From NCBI RefSeq assembly GCF_000025865.1, contig NC_014002.1, forward strand, positions 930,001 to 994,000: a stretch of 64,000 nucleotides of DNA, in the 5' to 3' direction. The DNA is from Methanohalophilus mahii DSM 5219 (GTDB taxonomy: Archaea > Halobacteriota > Methanosarcinia > Methanosarcinales > Methanosarcinaceae). The notes under the pieces were generated by a model. It had not been told where the DNA came from. It did not search any database and saw only the letters and a program-made list of their open reading frames with translations. Positions 28,949 to 36,801 of the stretch are shown here, in pieces; the stretch's first letter is position 1, and every line of letters starts with the position of its first letter. The position numbers and the translations under genes were made by a program.

Positions 28949-29852
28949 AACCCCCCTTCTATGCAAAATCTGTGGAGCAAACGCAGTATCAGGAAGGGGC
29001 AACTTCCTTTGTGAAATTCATTTCTGTGAAATGGTAGAAAAGAAAGTTAGGGCACATATCGAAGATCAAAACCTTATTCTGAATAATGAGCATATAGCAG
29101 TTGCATTATCAGGGGGTAAGGACAGTAGTGTTCTTTTGTACATCCTGGCTAAAATACTTCCAGAATTTGAGGGAGTGAAACTTACTGCTATTACTGTTGA
29201 TGAGGGTATACCGAATTACAGGGAAGAAACCCTTACTTATGCACAAGAACTTGCAACTTTTTTGAATATTGAGCACAGGATAGTATCTTTCAGAGAAAAC
29301 TTTGGTGCACCCCTTCCCGACCTTTTGAAAAAAAGAAATGTTTCAGCTTGCACTCTTTGCGGTGTTCTCAGGAGAAAGATACTGGAACAGGAAACCTTTA
29401 GCATGGATGTCCCAAAACTTGCGACAGGACACTCTTTAGATGATGAGGCGGAAACCGCCATGATGAACATACTTACCGCAAATATAGATGCAATAATTAA
29501 TACCGCATCCCCAAATTCCGGTAAGGAATCATTGAGGATAAAGCCCCTTTCAGTCTTAAATGAGCATGAAATTGCATTATATGGAATCCTCAAAGGCATA
29601 TTTCATGAGTTTCCCGAATGTCCCTACGCAGGCCCTTCGCTTCGTGCAGAAGTCAGACAAATATTTTTGGATCTCGAAACAAAATATCCAAAAATCACCG
29701 GGTAGTTTGCGAATAATTATAGCTCCTTAATATCCTCGATAGCAAACGTAGAGAAACCTTTTGCCAAAAGTAAAAAAGAATGCAATATATGTGGTGGGCC
29801 CACATCAGGTGAGATATGTCGTGCCTGCCTCCTGGTCGGCACAAAAAAGTAA
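28938..29852 (+). CDS. TtuA/Ncs6-family tRNA 2-thiolation enzyme with in-frame TAG, possible pyrrolysine protein
   Basis: A tRNA thiolase of the TtcA/TtuA/Ncs6 group, which activates a tRNA uridine with ATP and adds sulfur. N-terminal zinc ligands are Cys9, Cys12, Cys25 and His28. The PP-loop is SGGKDS (58-63), the Fe-S/active-site cysteines Cys138, Cys141 and Cys228, and GPSLRAEVR (232-240) is a family signature. Codon 256 (29703-29705) is TAG. The same frame then runs 48 more codons to TAA and contains the second zinc ribbon expected of this family (Cys282, 285, 294, 297). The total of 304 residues is normal for TtuA; stopping at TAG would remove the zinc ribbon. This fits UAG read as pyrrolysine. 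It overlaps the ThiS-like carrier gene. Confidence 0.85.
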
Positions 29853-29896
29853 TTTTTTAAACCAGCCAGTTCCAGGGAATCAGTATAGTACTTTAT

Positions 29897-30382
29897 TCAT
29901 CTATCCAGTAACATCCTTCTTTCAATTGGATAATGGGCTGTAGCGGCGTTAATAAGTTCTTCGGCTGTACTTTCTTTAAAGGAGTGAACTTCAACCCGTA
30001 CGCCAATAGCTTTTAGGTGGTTTATCAGATCGACAAAATCGCCATCTCCACTTACAAGCACAATGGTATCTACTTTGGGTGCAATGGAAATCGCATCAAT
30101 TGCTATCCCCATATCCCAATCTCCCTTGGTGGAACCATCAGGTCTGACCTTCAGGGCCTTGCTTTTTACTTCCCATCCAATTGAACCAATAAAACTCTTA
30201 AAACCTGACTGGTCGATATCCGGGGTTTCTACAAGATATGCTATTGCTCTTGTCAATTTTCTTTCCATAACGACAGCACGTAAAAGTTTTTCGTAATCAA
30301 GTCTTCCGTAATGGATATTTCTGGCAGAATAGAACATATTCTGCACGTCTACAAAAACCGCTAATTTTTGGCTGCTAAACAT
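29897..30382 (-). CDS. NYN domain (LabA/DUF88-like) protein, putative nuclease
   Basis: A 161-residue PIN-like NYN domain protein. Conserved acidic residues are visible in VFVDVQNMF (Asp12), KGDWDMGIAIDAI near residue 96 and VLVSGDGDFVDLI near 112, the set that binds metal in NYN/LabA proteins. Such proteins are probably RNases. Ribosome binding site AGGTAATCC precedes the ATG. It is convergent with the TtuA-like gene and has no operon partner. Confidence 0.85.
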   Translation of the reverse strand: MFSSQKLAVFVDVQNMFYSARNIHYGRLDYEKLLRAVVMERKLTRAIAYLVETPDIDQSGFKSFIGSIGWEVKSKALKVRPDGSTKGDWDMGIAIDAISIAPKVDTIVLVSGDGDFVDLINHLKAIGVRVEVHSFKESTAEELINAATAHYPIERRMLLDR

Positions 30383-30611
30383 GGATTACCTATAATATTT
30401 TGTGTTTAATTATTTATTATCTTTCTTTCTCTTTTGGAGTAATGTTTTGACTGTTTTTTATGTTTCATAATATAAAAAATAAAGGTTCAAATTTATTTGT
30501 TGCGTACTATTGGTTAGTACCTGTGGTTCTCAAGTTTTATACATATAGACGACTGTATAATACATCAAGGATAAAACATGTTGGATATAAGTCTCAATTG
30601 GGGGTAAAGGT

Positions 30612-31796
30612 ATGCAAATCAAACTTTTGCTGGTCAGCGTGATAGCACTGGCATTACTTTCATCAGCTGCAATGGCGGTTGAAATTACTGTGGATGACAG
30701 TGGCAATGGCAATTATACAACAATTCAGGATGCTGTAAATGCGGCAAATGATAGTGATACGATTATTGTCTATCCAGGGGCATATAATGAAAATGTGGAT
30801 GTGAACAAATCAGTAATCATTATCTCACAGTCCGGTAATCCGGATAATACCAAAGTTCAGGCGGCTTCTTCAGCAGATTATGTTTTCAATGTGACCAGAG
30901 ATAACGTGACAATCAGTGGTTTTAATATAACAAATGCTGCAGGAACTTCTAAGGCTGGAATATTTCTTGATGGTGTCCAGCACAGCATAATAAGTGACAA
31001 TAAATTCTCTGAAAATTATTATAACATCTTCCTCAATGATTCCAGAAACAACGAGCTGACCGGCAACATCGTATCCAGCAGCAGTTCATCAGGTATTCAA
31101 TTGGTAGATAGTGGTAGTAATGTTATTTATAACAACTATTTCAACAATACAATTAACATTCAGATGTCCGATAGTGCAGGTAACTCCTGGAATATCGCAA
31201 AAATGGCAGGTCCAAACATTGTAGGCGGGCCTTCAATTGGTGGTAACTATTGGGCACATCCTGATGGTACAGGACATAGTCAGATATGGACAGATGCAAA
31301 CAATGATGGCTTCTGTGATTCACCATTTTATATCACTGACATTGATATTGATTATCTTCCCCTTACGACCAATGCAGCCATTGATATTGAAAAACATACC
31401 AATGGTGAAGATGCTGATGAGAGATACGGTCCATACATAAGGTGGAATTATGAGGTCAGATGGGATTTTTATGTCAGCAATACCGGCAATGTCAACCTGA
31501 CAAACATTGTGGTAGAAGACAATAAATGTGGTATTGTGGGTACCATACCCATACTTATGCCAGGGGAAACTGTGCAATTCACAGAGACTACTTCTTCGTT
31601 GCTGGGCCTGCAAAAGACCAAAGCAACAGCCACTGGGACACCAACGGTAGGTCCAGATGTAATGGACTATGACCGCAGTTACTATTTCGGGCATGATTCA
31701 CAGCCGGCTTTCGATATCCCGACTGCCCAACCGTTATTGACTGTGGGCTTCCTTGGTATAGCAGTTGTACTGTTTATGAGAAGAAAAACCAAATAA
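30612..31796 (+). CDS. Secreted surface protein with NosD/PbH1-type beta-helix repeats
   Basis: A 394-residue exported protein. It has a signal peptide (about residues 1-22), then the NosD-type opening GNGNYTTIQDAVNAAN, right-handed beta-helix repeats with N- and S-rich turns (about 60-210), a DUF11-like segment (VSNTGNVNLTNIVVEDN, about 290-345) and a C-terminal hydrophobic helix followed by RRK. The final Pro-Thr, helix, Arg tripartite tail resembles archaeal sorting or anchoring signals, but I cannot assign the type. It probably sits in the S-layer or on the surface. Ribosome binding site GGGGGTAAAGGT is present. Confidence 0.75.
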   Translation: MQIKLLLVSVIALALLSSAAMAVEITVDDSGNGNYTTIQDAVNAANDSDTIIVYPGAYNENVDVNKSVIIISQSGNPDNTKVQAASSADYVFNVTRDNVTISGFNITNAAGTSKAGIFLDGVQHSIISDNKFSENYYNIFLNDSRNNELTGNIVSSSSSSGIQLVDSGSNVIYNNYFNNTINIQMSDSAGNSWNIAKMAGPNIVGGPSIGGNYWAHPDGTGHSQIWTDANNDGFCDSPFYITDIDIDYLPLTTNAAIDIEKHTNGEDADERYGPYIRWNYEVRWDFYVSNTGNVNLTNIVVEDNKCGIVGTIPILMPGETVQFTETTSSLLGLQKTKATATGTPTVGPDVMDYDRSYYFGHDSQPAFDIPTAQPLLTVGFLGIAVVLFMRRKTK

Positions 31797-31926
31797 GCAG
31801 GTAACTCAACTTTATATTTTTAAATACTCCCGATTTATGTTTGAATAGTAAATTAAAAAATTCAATCATGTCTAGTATGTCTGGTGTATGAAAAAAAGAA
31901 AGGGGTATATTTTCCTCTTTTATTGT

Positions 31927-32580
31927 TTATCCTCGCATGAAGAATGAGAAAATCCTATCTATCATTCTCTGTCCAACACCTTTTCCATTGTTCCCCGGAT
32001 TTTTATCCGGTTTGTCTTTTTCATCACCAGCATCTGTATTTTCTTCAAAAGTCTGCTCGCCACCACAATCAATACAGCAGGGTGTATAATTGAAGTAGGT
32101 TGCCCAGTTGTTGCCATCAAAGGCTTCACCGTCTGCCCAGGCAGTTTCACTTACGTCCCAAACATTTTTCTTATCATCACTTGACGGACTTACAACTACT
32201 GCATGGGCTGCAATGAAGATCTCATTACATGATTCCAGGGGCACTTCGTATGTTACCTTTTCCCGGTAACTCTCCCATTCATCCTTATATGTGAACTGAC
32301 CAGGTATCGGATTCCCGTTTTTTTGTGGCAGTTCATCAGGATCATCGGCTATATCCAGATGGGTTTCTGCTATTCTCCAGGGTTCATCCACTTCGTAGGT
32401 TATTTTGAGTGTCGGCTGGTTATCCACACATATTTCCGACAGGTTTACTATTCCTACGTCTATATGTTGACCTGCATAAAGTGTAACCGTTTTCTGACAG
32501 TCATCTTCAGCAAGAGCACCAGTTACGGACATTGTCATAAGGACAATGAAAACCAGAACTAATTGAATTTTGAGTTTCAT
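31927..32580 (-). CDS. Secreted hypothetical protein, 217 aa
   Basis: A signal peptide (about residues 1-24, ending ALA) precedes an acidic domain of about 150 residues with several Cys pairs (near 28, 51, 118 and CCIDC at about 168-172). A low-complexity Asp/Lys/Asn-rich stretch and a short C-terminal aromatic helix follow. The core (VTYEVPLESCNEIFIAAHAVV) is beta-rich. I do not recognise a named family. A promoter with a 13-base palindrome lies upstream, listed separately. Confidence 0.65.
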   Translation of the reverse strand: MKLKIQLVLVFIVLMTMSVTGALAEDDCQKTVTLYAGQHIDVGIVNLSEICVDNQPTLKITYEVDEPWRIAETHLDIADDPDELPQKNGNPIPGQFTYKDEWESYREKVTYEVPLESCNEIFIAAHAVVVSPSSDDKKNVWDVSETAWADGEAFDGNNWATYFNYTPCCIDCGGEQTFEENTDAGDEKDKPDKNPGNNGKGVGQRMIDRIFSFFMRG

Positions 32581-32650
32581 AATCTCATACCACCTTTAGA
32601 TATTGAACTGTAGAAGGCAACCCATCACTGAATGGATTCAGCTCCTATCG

Positions 32651-32684
32651 TACCATAATGGTATAAGCTGACCATGTATAAATA
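32651..32684 (-). promoter_or_regulatory. Promoter with operator-like palindrome for the secreted protein
   Basis: On the minus strand a TATA box (TATTTATA, at 32677-32684) is followed 14 bases downstream by the palindrome TACCAT-A-ATGGTA (32651-32663). The predicted start of transcription, near 32655, falls inside the palindrome, so a bound protein would block transcription of the gene that starts at 32580. Confidence 0.4.
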
Positions 32685-32804
32685 AATATATAGATATAAA
32701 TAGAATTATATTTACTAACTTCTCAATAAAACAGATTTACAGTTGAAATTATCTTTTGGACATAGGAGAACGACCTATATACATCAGGAAACAATTTGGT
32801 ATTA

Positions 32805-33650
32805 ATGAAAGCACTACCCGGACTTTTTAGGGAAACACTGTCACATTGGAATGAAGATGATGGTATGACCAGCAGTGCGGCTCTTTCATTCTATCTTATC
32901 GTAAGCCTGCCTGCCATACTTTTGTTCTCGGTGTCTGTAGGGAGTTATTTCTTGAAGGCACGTCATCTGGAGTCTGCCATAATCGGCTACATCGATCTGA
33001 TGGCAGGAGATACGTTAATACATATGGTGGAGATCCTCCTTAACCAGATACCCGACATTGCATCCCTCACCGCCGGGGCAACTATAAGTTTCCTTCTCCT
33101 TGTATGGGCCGGCGGGAACCTTTTCAGGCAGTTCAAGAAAATAATTGATAATATGTGGGGAGTCTCCAGTACTGAATCAGACTGGTTGCATAATTTCCTG
33201 AAAAAAAGCTTTGCGTCTGTGATAGGAGTATTTGTGGTCGGTTTTTTGCTGGTATTGAACACATTAGTTGAAGCATTTTTCCTGATGGGATATGGTTTAT
33301 TGAGTGAGTTGCTGCCCTTTAACCTGAGAATCCTGCAATATGCCAGTTCGTTTTCGAATTTCCTCATTCTACTGATGCTATTCATATATGTTTACAGAGT
33401 GCTGCCTGAGGCCAGAATAGACATGAGATATGTTTTAGAGGGCTCATTTTTCACAGTATCGCTGATTACAATAGCCAAGTATTTTTTCGCCTTTTACCTG
33501 TCTCATGGCAATATAACCACAGTTTACGGAGCCATAGGTTCCATCATTGGATTTTTACTCTGGGTATATTTTTCATTCATAGCAGTGACCTTTGCGGCGG
33601 AGATGATCAATGTACGCTCAAAAAATGTCAGCAGGGAAAAACCTGCTTGA
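32805..33650 (+). CDS. YihY/virulence factor BrkB family membrane protein
   Basis: A 281-residue integral membrane protein with about six helices. The N-terminal DDGMTSSAALSFYLIVSLPAI signature (shortened here) is typical of YihY/BrkB proteins, as is IGSIIGFLLWVYFSFIAVTF near the end with its conserved GS/W segment. The family was once called RNase BN, but its real function is unknown; transport has been proposed. ATG 32805 is used; a TTG at 32796 is an alternative. It is monocistronic. Confidence 0.85.
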   Translation: MKALPGLFRETLSHWNEDDGMTSSAALSFYLIVSLPAILLFSVSVGSYFLKARHLESAIIGYIDLMAGDTLIHMVEILLNQIPDIASLTAGATISFLLLVWAGGNLFRQFKKIIDNMWGVSSTESDWLHNFLKKSFASVIGVFVVGFLLVLNTLVEAFFLMGYGLLSELLPFNLRILQYASSFSNFLILLMLFIYVYRVLPEARIDMRYVLEGSFFTVSLITIAKYFFAFYLSHGNITTVYGAIGSIIGFLLWVYFSFIAVTFAAEMINVRSKNVSREKPA

Positions 33651-33684
33651 GAAAAGAGATGACAAGATGATTTCCATCTGAAAA

Positions 33685-34005
33685 TCAGATATAATCGTAC
33701 TTTTTCAGGATATTTTGCAAATCCATTATCAGGTCACCACTATTTTTAGCATCTTCTATCTCATGTAGTAACAGCTGTATCAAATCATCTGCATGCTGGC
33801 ATTTTTTGTAGTACTCGGGATCCAGAAGGACATCTTCCGGGATTTTTTTGCTTTTAACTACCCTGTGCAAATCATTTGTATATATTATTGTCTGGTCACA
33901 ATAAATTCTCAAGAATCGTGCATTGCTTCCTTCTACTTTTTTATATATTGTACTGATCTTGTCAGAAGCCAGGTATTTACCCTCTTTTACTTTTATCCAT
34001 ACCAT
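33685..34005 (-). CDS. Hypothetical protein, 106 aa
   Basis: A soluble basic protein with an apparent beta-rich N-terminal half (WIKVKEGKYLASDKISTIYKK) and a helical acidic C-terminal half. I recognise no family. ATG 34005 begins right before the probable domain; ATG 34029 would add eight residues. It is followed by YihY in convergent orientation, and the small PLDc_N-like gene lies upstream on the same strand. Confidence 0.6.
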   Translation of the reverse strand: MVWIKVKEGKYLASDKISTIYKKVEGSNARFLRIYCDQTIIYTNDLHRVVKSKKIPEDVLLDPEYYKKCQHADDLIQLLLHEIEDAKNSGDLIMDLQNILKKYDYI

Positions 34006-34111
34006 ATTGATGAGCCCTGAACCGTACACATCGTTTCAACTAAATATAGTTTTTTAAGAATAATTAATAATGGAAAATAAGTTTTAGCCAGTAAGTGATT
34101 CAATCTGCTAA

Positions 34112-34291
34112 TCATCTCTTTTTGCCAATGAAATAGTAAGCTATAGCTCCAAGTACACCAAACAACAATGCAGCTAATACCCATATGATTTTCATAATGG
34201 TACTAAGTCTTCGATTATTGGTAAATACATCGTATATTACCCATATGGTAGCCAGTAAGGTTACAATTCCCCATATTTCTTCTAATACCAT
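34112..34291 (-). CDS. Small two-span membrane protein (PLDc_N-like), 59 aa
   Basis: A 59-residue frame from ATG 34291 to TGA, with a strong ribosome binding site (GGAGGAG) before the start. Two hydrophobic helices (about residues 5-22 and 32-54) are joined by a polar NNRRLST loop and end in GKKR. The WVIYDVF then KIIWVLAALLFGVLGAIAYY (20 residues) pattern matches small proteins with a phospholipase D-nuclease N-terminal (PLDc_N) domain, whose function is unknown. The next gene upstream on the same strand is the MFS transporter, 76 bases away. Confidence 0.7.
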   Translation of the reverse strand: MVLEEIWGIVTLLATIWVIYDVFTNNRRLSTIMKIIWVLAALLFGVLGAIAYYFIGKKR

Positions 34292-34367
34292 TTAGTTCTC
34301 CTCCGGTCTATTAGATATATCTATAACTTTGTTTGTCGGATTATATAAGACTATGTAGAAAATTAGT

Positions 34368-35570
34368 TTATTGTGGCGCCCATTCTCGAATGCTTTCTCT
34401 ATGGATCCCTTTCATTATTAACAACCCTGAAGCCAATATCAATATCGCACATATATGGAATGGTGTCTCGAATGAGACATAGCCGGCCAGTATCCCCCCA
34501 AAAAGGGGTCCGGTTGCCATACCTGCTGCTTGAGCACTTGTAATTATGCTTATCCGACTGCCTGTTGAATGCCCGCCTGTCATGTCCACTGCCAATGCCA
34601 TCAAAGGTGTTTCAACTGCCGCCATTGATATTCCCTGCATGATTCGCAGTATTATTAGCTCTTCAATATGTATTACATGTCCCAATCCGATAACAATCAC
34701 GGCATTTACTGCAACACCTGAGATAATTATCCATTTGCGTTCTATGCGATCGGACAGAATTCCCATTGGTGTCTGGAAAAGAATACGGGATATTACATAG
34801 GCTGAAACTGCCAGGCTGAGGAGAAACTCACCGGTCTGAAGCCTCTGCTGGTAGGCCGGTAGAAGGGAGAGGACAATGGTGATCCCTACCATCATCATGA
34901 ATATTGCAACTGCAAGGACATAGTACTCCTTCTGGTTTGCATGATCCACGATTCCGGACTCTTCTGGTGGTGGTGGAGGTGCTGTTTCTTTTACGAAAAA
35001 TTGCACCAATAACAAAGTTGCCAGTACAAGAGATCCACATATATAGAAGCCAATTTCAAAGTTTGATATCGCCAGTATTCCCCCGGCGATGACAGAACCT
35101 ATCCCAAAAGCAAAACCCCTCAGGCTTGAGTATATTCCGATTGCCTGGCCCCTTACAGATGAAGTGGAAAGATGGGTAACCATTGCTACAATCGCAGGAA
35201 CTGTGGCTCCAATGGCAATTCCCTGTATAATACGCAGCAAGGTCAGACTCTCAAGGGAGGAAGTATATGGATAGGATAAACAGAGAAGGGTGTAAATGAC
35301 ATATCCCACAACAAGAAAATCCTTTCTTCTGTTGAGATGGTCACTCAAGCGTCCCATAAGAGGCTGGGATAGTGAGTTTGCAATTCCAAAAGCTGCAGTT
35401 GCAATTCCCGCTTTCAGTACTGCAGGCATCTCTGCTATTATTCCTGCATCAAGCTTGGCAGCATACAGTGGTATAAAAAACAGTAGCATACCTGTTGCCA
35501 GATCTTTGAATATCTTGGAAAAAGACAGGATGTAGAGCTGCCTGTTTATGGAATTATGCTCGTTTCTCAT
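34368..35570 (-). CDS. Major facilitator superfamily transporter
   Basis: A 400-residue permease with 12 predicted helices. The MFS loop 2-3 motif appears as GRLSDHLNRRKD near residue 74 and its second-half copy as GILSDRIERKW near 270. A central cytoplasmic loop (KETAPPPPPEES, about 200) joins the halves. Proton-driven export or uptake of a small molecule is expected; the substrate cannot be told. UbiA lies upstream on the same strand but 75 bases away. Confidence 0.85.
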   Translation of the reverse strand: MRNEHNSINRQLYILSFSKIFKDLATGMLLFFIPLYAAKLDAGIIAEMPAVLKAGIATAAFGIANSLSQPLMGRLSDHLNRRKDFLVVGYVIYTLLCLSYPYTSSLESLTLLRIIQGIAIGATVPAIVAMVTHLSTSSVRGQAIGIYSSLRGFAFGIGSVIAGGILAISNFEIGFYICGSLVLATLLLVQFFVKETAPPPPPEESGIVDHANQKEYYVLAVAIFMMMVGITIVLSLLPAYQQRLQTGEFLLSLAVSAYVISRILFQTPMGILSDRIERKWIIISGVAVNAVIVIGLGHVIHIEELIILRIMQGISMAAVETPLMALAVDMTGGHSTGSRISIITSAQAAGMATGPLFGGILAGYVSFETPFHICAILILASGLLIMKGIHRESIREWAPQ

Positions 35571-35645
35571 ATTTGTTTCCGGTTATCTATAGGATAATCA
35601 TAGTAGTTAATTTACGTTTAAAGATTTCCGGAAAAACTTGCTGGT

Positions 35646-36578
35646 TTATATGAGATTAAATGATGTATCCAGAAGTTGTATGCATATATTACCCGATTGC
35701 ATAAGGCCTGCCCATAGAATGGGTTCTCCTGCTGCTAGCAGGTAGTGCGAGGTTACATTTTTCTCTGCTTTTATGTCTTTTATGTAACTATGTCCATAAA
35801 AAAACACAAGTAATATCATCATCGAAGCTGCCGGGATGATATCGGTAAGTATTCCATATGCAATTACAATTATCGTTAAAAGGTTCAGTACATTCAGCAT
35901 ATTGAGAAGTTTTTCGGAATTTCCTTTCATACATACCGGAATTGTCAACAAACCTTTTTTCTTATCCCCTTCTGTATCTCTCAGATCAAATAGGATCTGT
36001 ATCTTAAGCATTCTCAGGAAAATAAAGACGGAAAGCAAAATTGCAGCGCTTGTTATTGGTTGGGAATAATAAGCCAGAAGAAGAAAAACCAGTAATGCCC
36101 AGACAGCTGAAACAAAAAAATTCTTAAATGCGGGAATGAACCGTGTCAGATTCTTGAAATATGAGTGATATAGCAATCCTAAAACGAGGATGGAAAATCC
36201 GATAACCATGTTTGTGAGATCGCTCCATATGATATATATGATACTCATGCCAAGCGCAGCGCCACAAACGATTAGTTTAATCTTTTTTTGATTGTGATCT
36301 GCATCTATATAGACCGATCTTTCTGAGTTTGTTTCCTTATCTTCTTCTGCTCCAGTTGTGTAATCATAGAAATATATTGCATAAAACATAAGATAGATAG
36401 CAGCCAGGAAATCCAAGCTTATAAATATGTTACAAAAGACTGAAGCCATGTAGACAACCCCGACGGCTCCAGCTGCAAATAAATGTCCTCCATATATGAA
36501 CTCCTTCCAGAGGTTTTTTTCGATCTTTGAAAATAGTATATCCTGAAAGTTCCAATTTCTTCTTACTATTTGCTCCAT
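35646..36578 (-). CDS. UbiA-family prenyltransferase
   Basis: A 310-residue membrane protein with about eight helices. The second Asp-rich motif DLRDTEGDKKKG near residue 196 is canonical for UbiA enzymes. The first motif is seen as YDYTTGAEEDK near 71, without the usual NxxxDxxxD. The enzyme would attach a prenyl chain to a ring or lipid acceptor. In this setting methanophenazine or archaeal lipid formation is possible but not shown. No ribosome binding site precedes the ATG, so the transcript may be leaderless; a minus-strand TATA-like box is near 36610. Confidence 0.75.
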   Translation of the reverse strand: MEQIVRRNWNFQDILFSKIEKNLWKEFIYGGHLFAAGAVGVVYMASVFCNIFISLDFLAAIYLMFYAIYFYDYTTGAEEDKETNSERSVYIDADHNQKKIKLIVCGAALGMSIIYIIWSDLTNMVIGFSILVLGLLYHSYFKNLTRFIPAFKNFFVSAVWALLVFLLLAYYSQPITSAAILLSVFIFLRMLKIQILFDLRDTEGDKKKGLLTIPVCMKGNSEKLLNMLNVLNLLTIIVIAYGILTDIIPAASMMILLVFFYGHSYIKDIKAEKNVTSHYLLAAGEPILWAGLMQSGNICIQLLDTSFNLI

Positions 36579-36633
36579 ACTGAGGTATAGTTATGTGCAT
36601 TAATGTAAATTATATGGTTAAAAATAATTTAAT

Positions 36634-36695
36634 TATGTTCATAATACCAGTATAAGATCATATTTATGAATCCTATATTATTAATTATGAACATA
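36634..36695. repeat. 12-base inverted repeat between divergent genes
   Basis: TATGTTCATAAT (36634-36645) and ATTATGAACATA (36684-36695) are perfect inverted copies 38 bases apart. They lie between the UbiA (minus) and PaaK-like (plus) genes, upstream of both predicted TATA boxes (about 36612 and 36758-36766). This suggests a shared activator or regulator site. Confidence 0.45.
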
Positions 36696-36801
36696 GAAAT
36701 ACAAGAGATGCCATATCTGAATGACCTTTCGCCGGTTAAATTTCACATGGTAAATCTTTATAAATATTGAATCCAATCAAAAACGAAAGGGTGATCCTCC
36801 G

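Noticed and set aside
29761-29943. 60-residue plus-strand ORF after the TtuA-like gene
   Set aside because: It is another frame over the zinc-ribbon part of the TAG-containing gene, which explains the sequence better.
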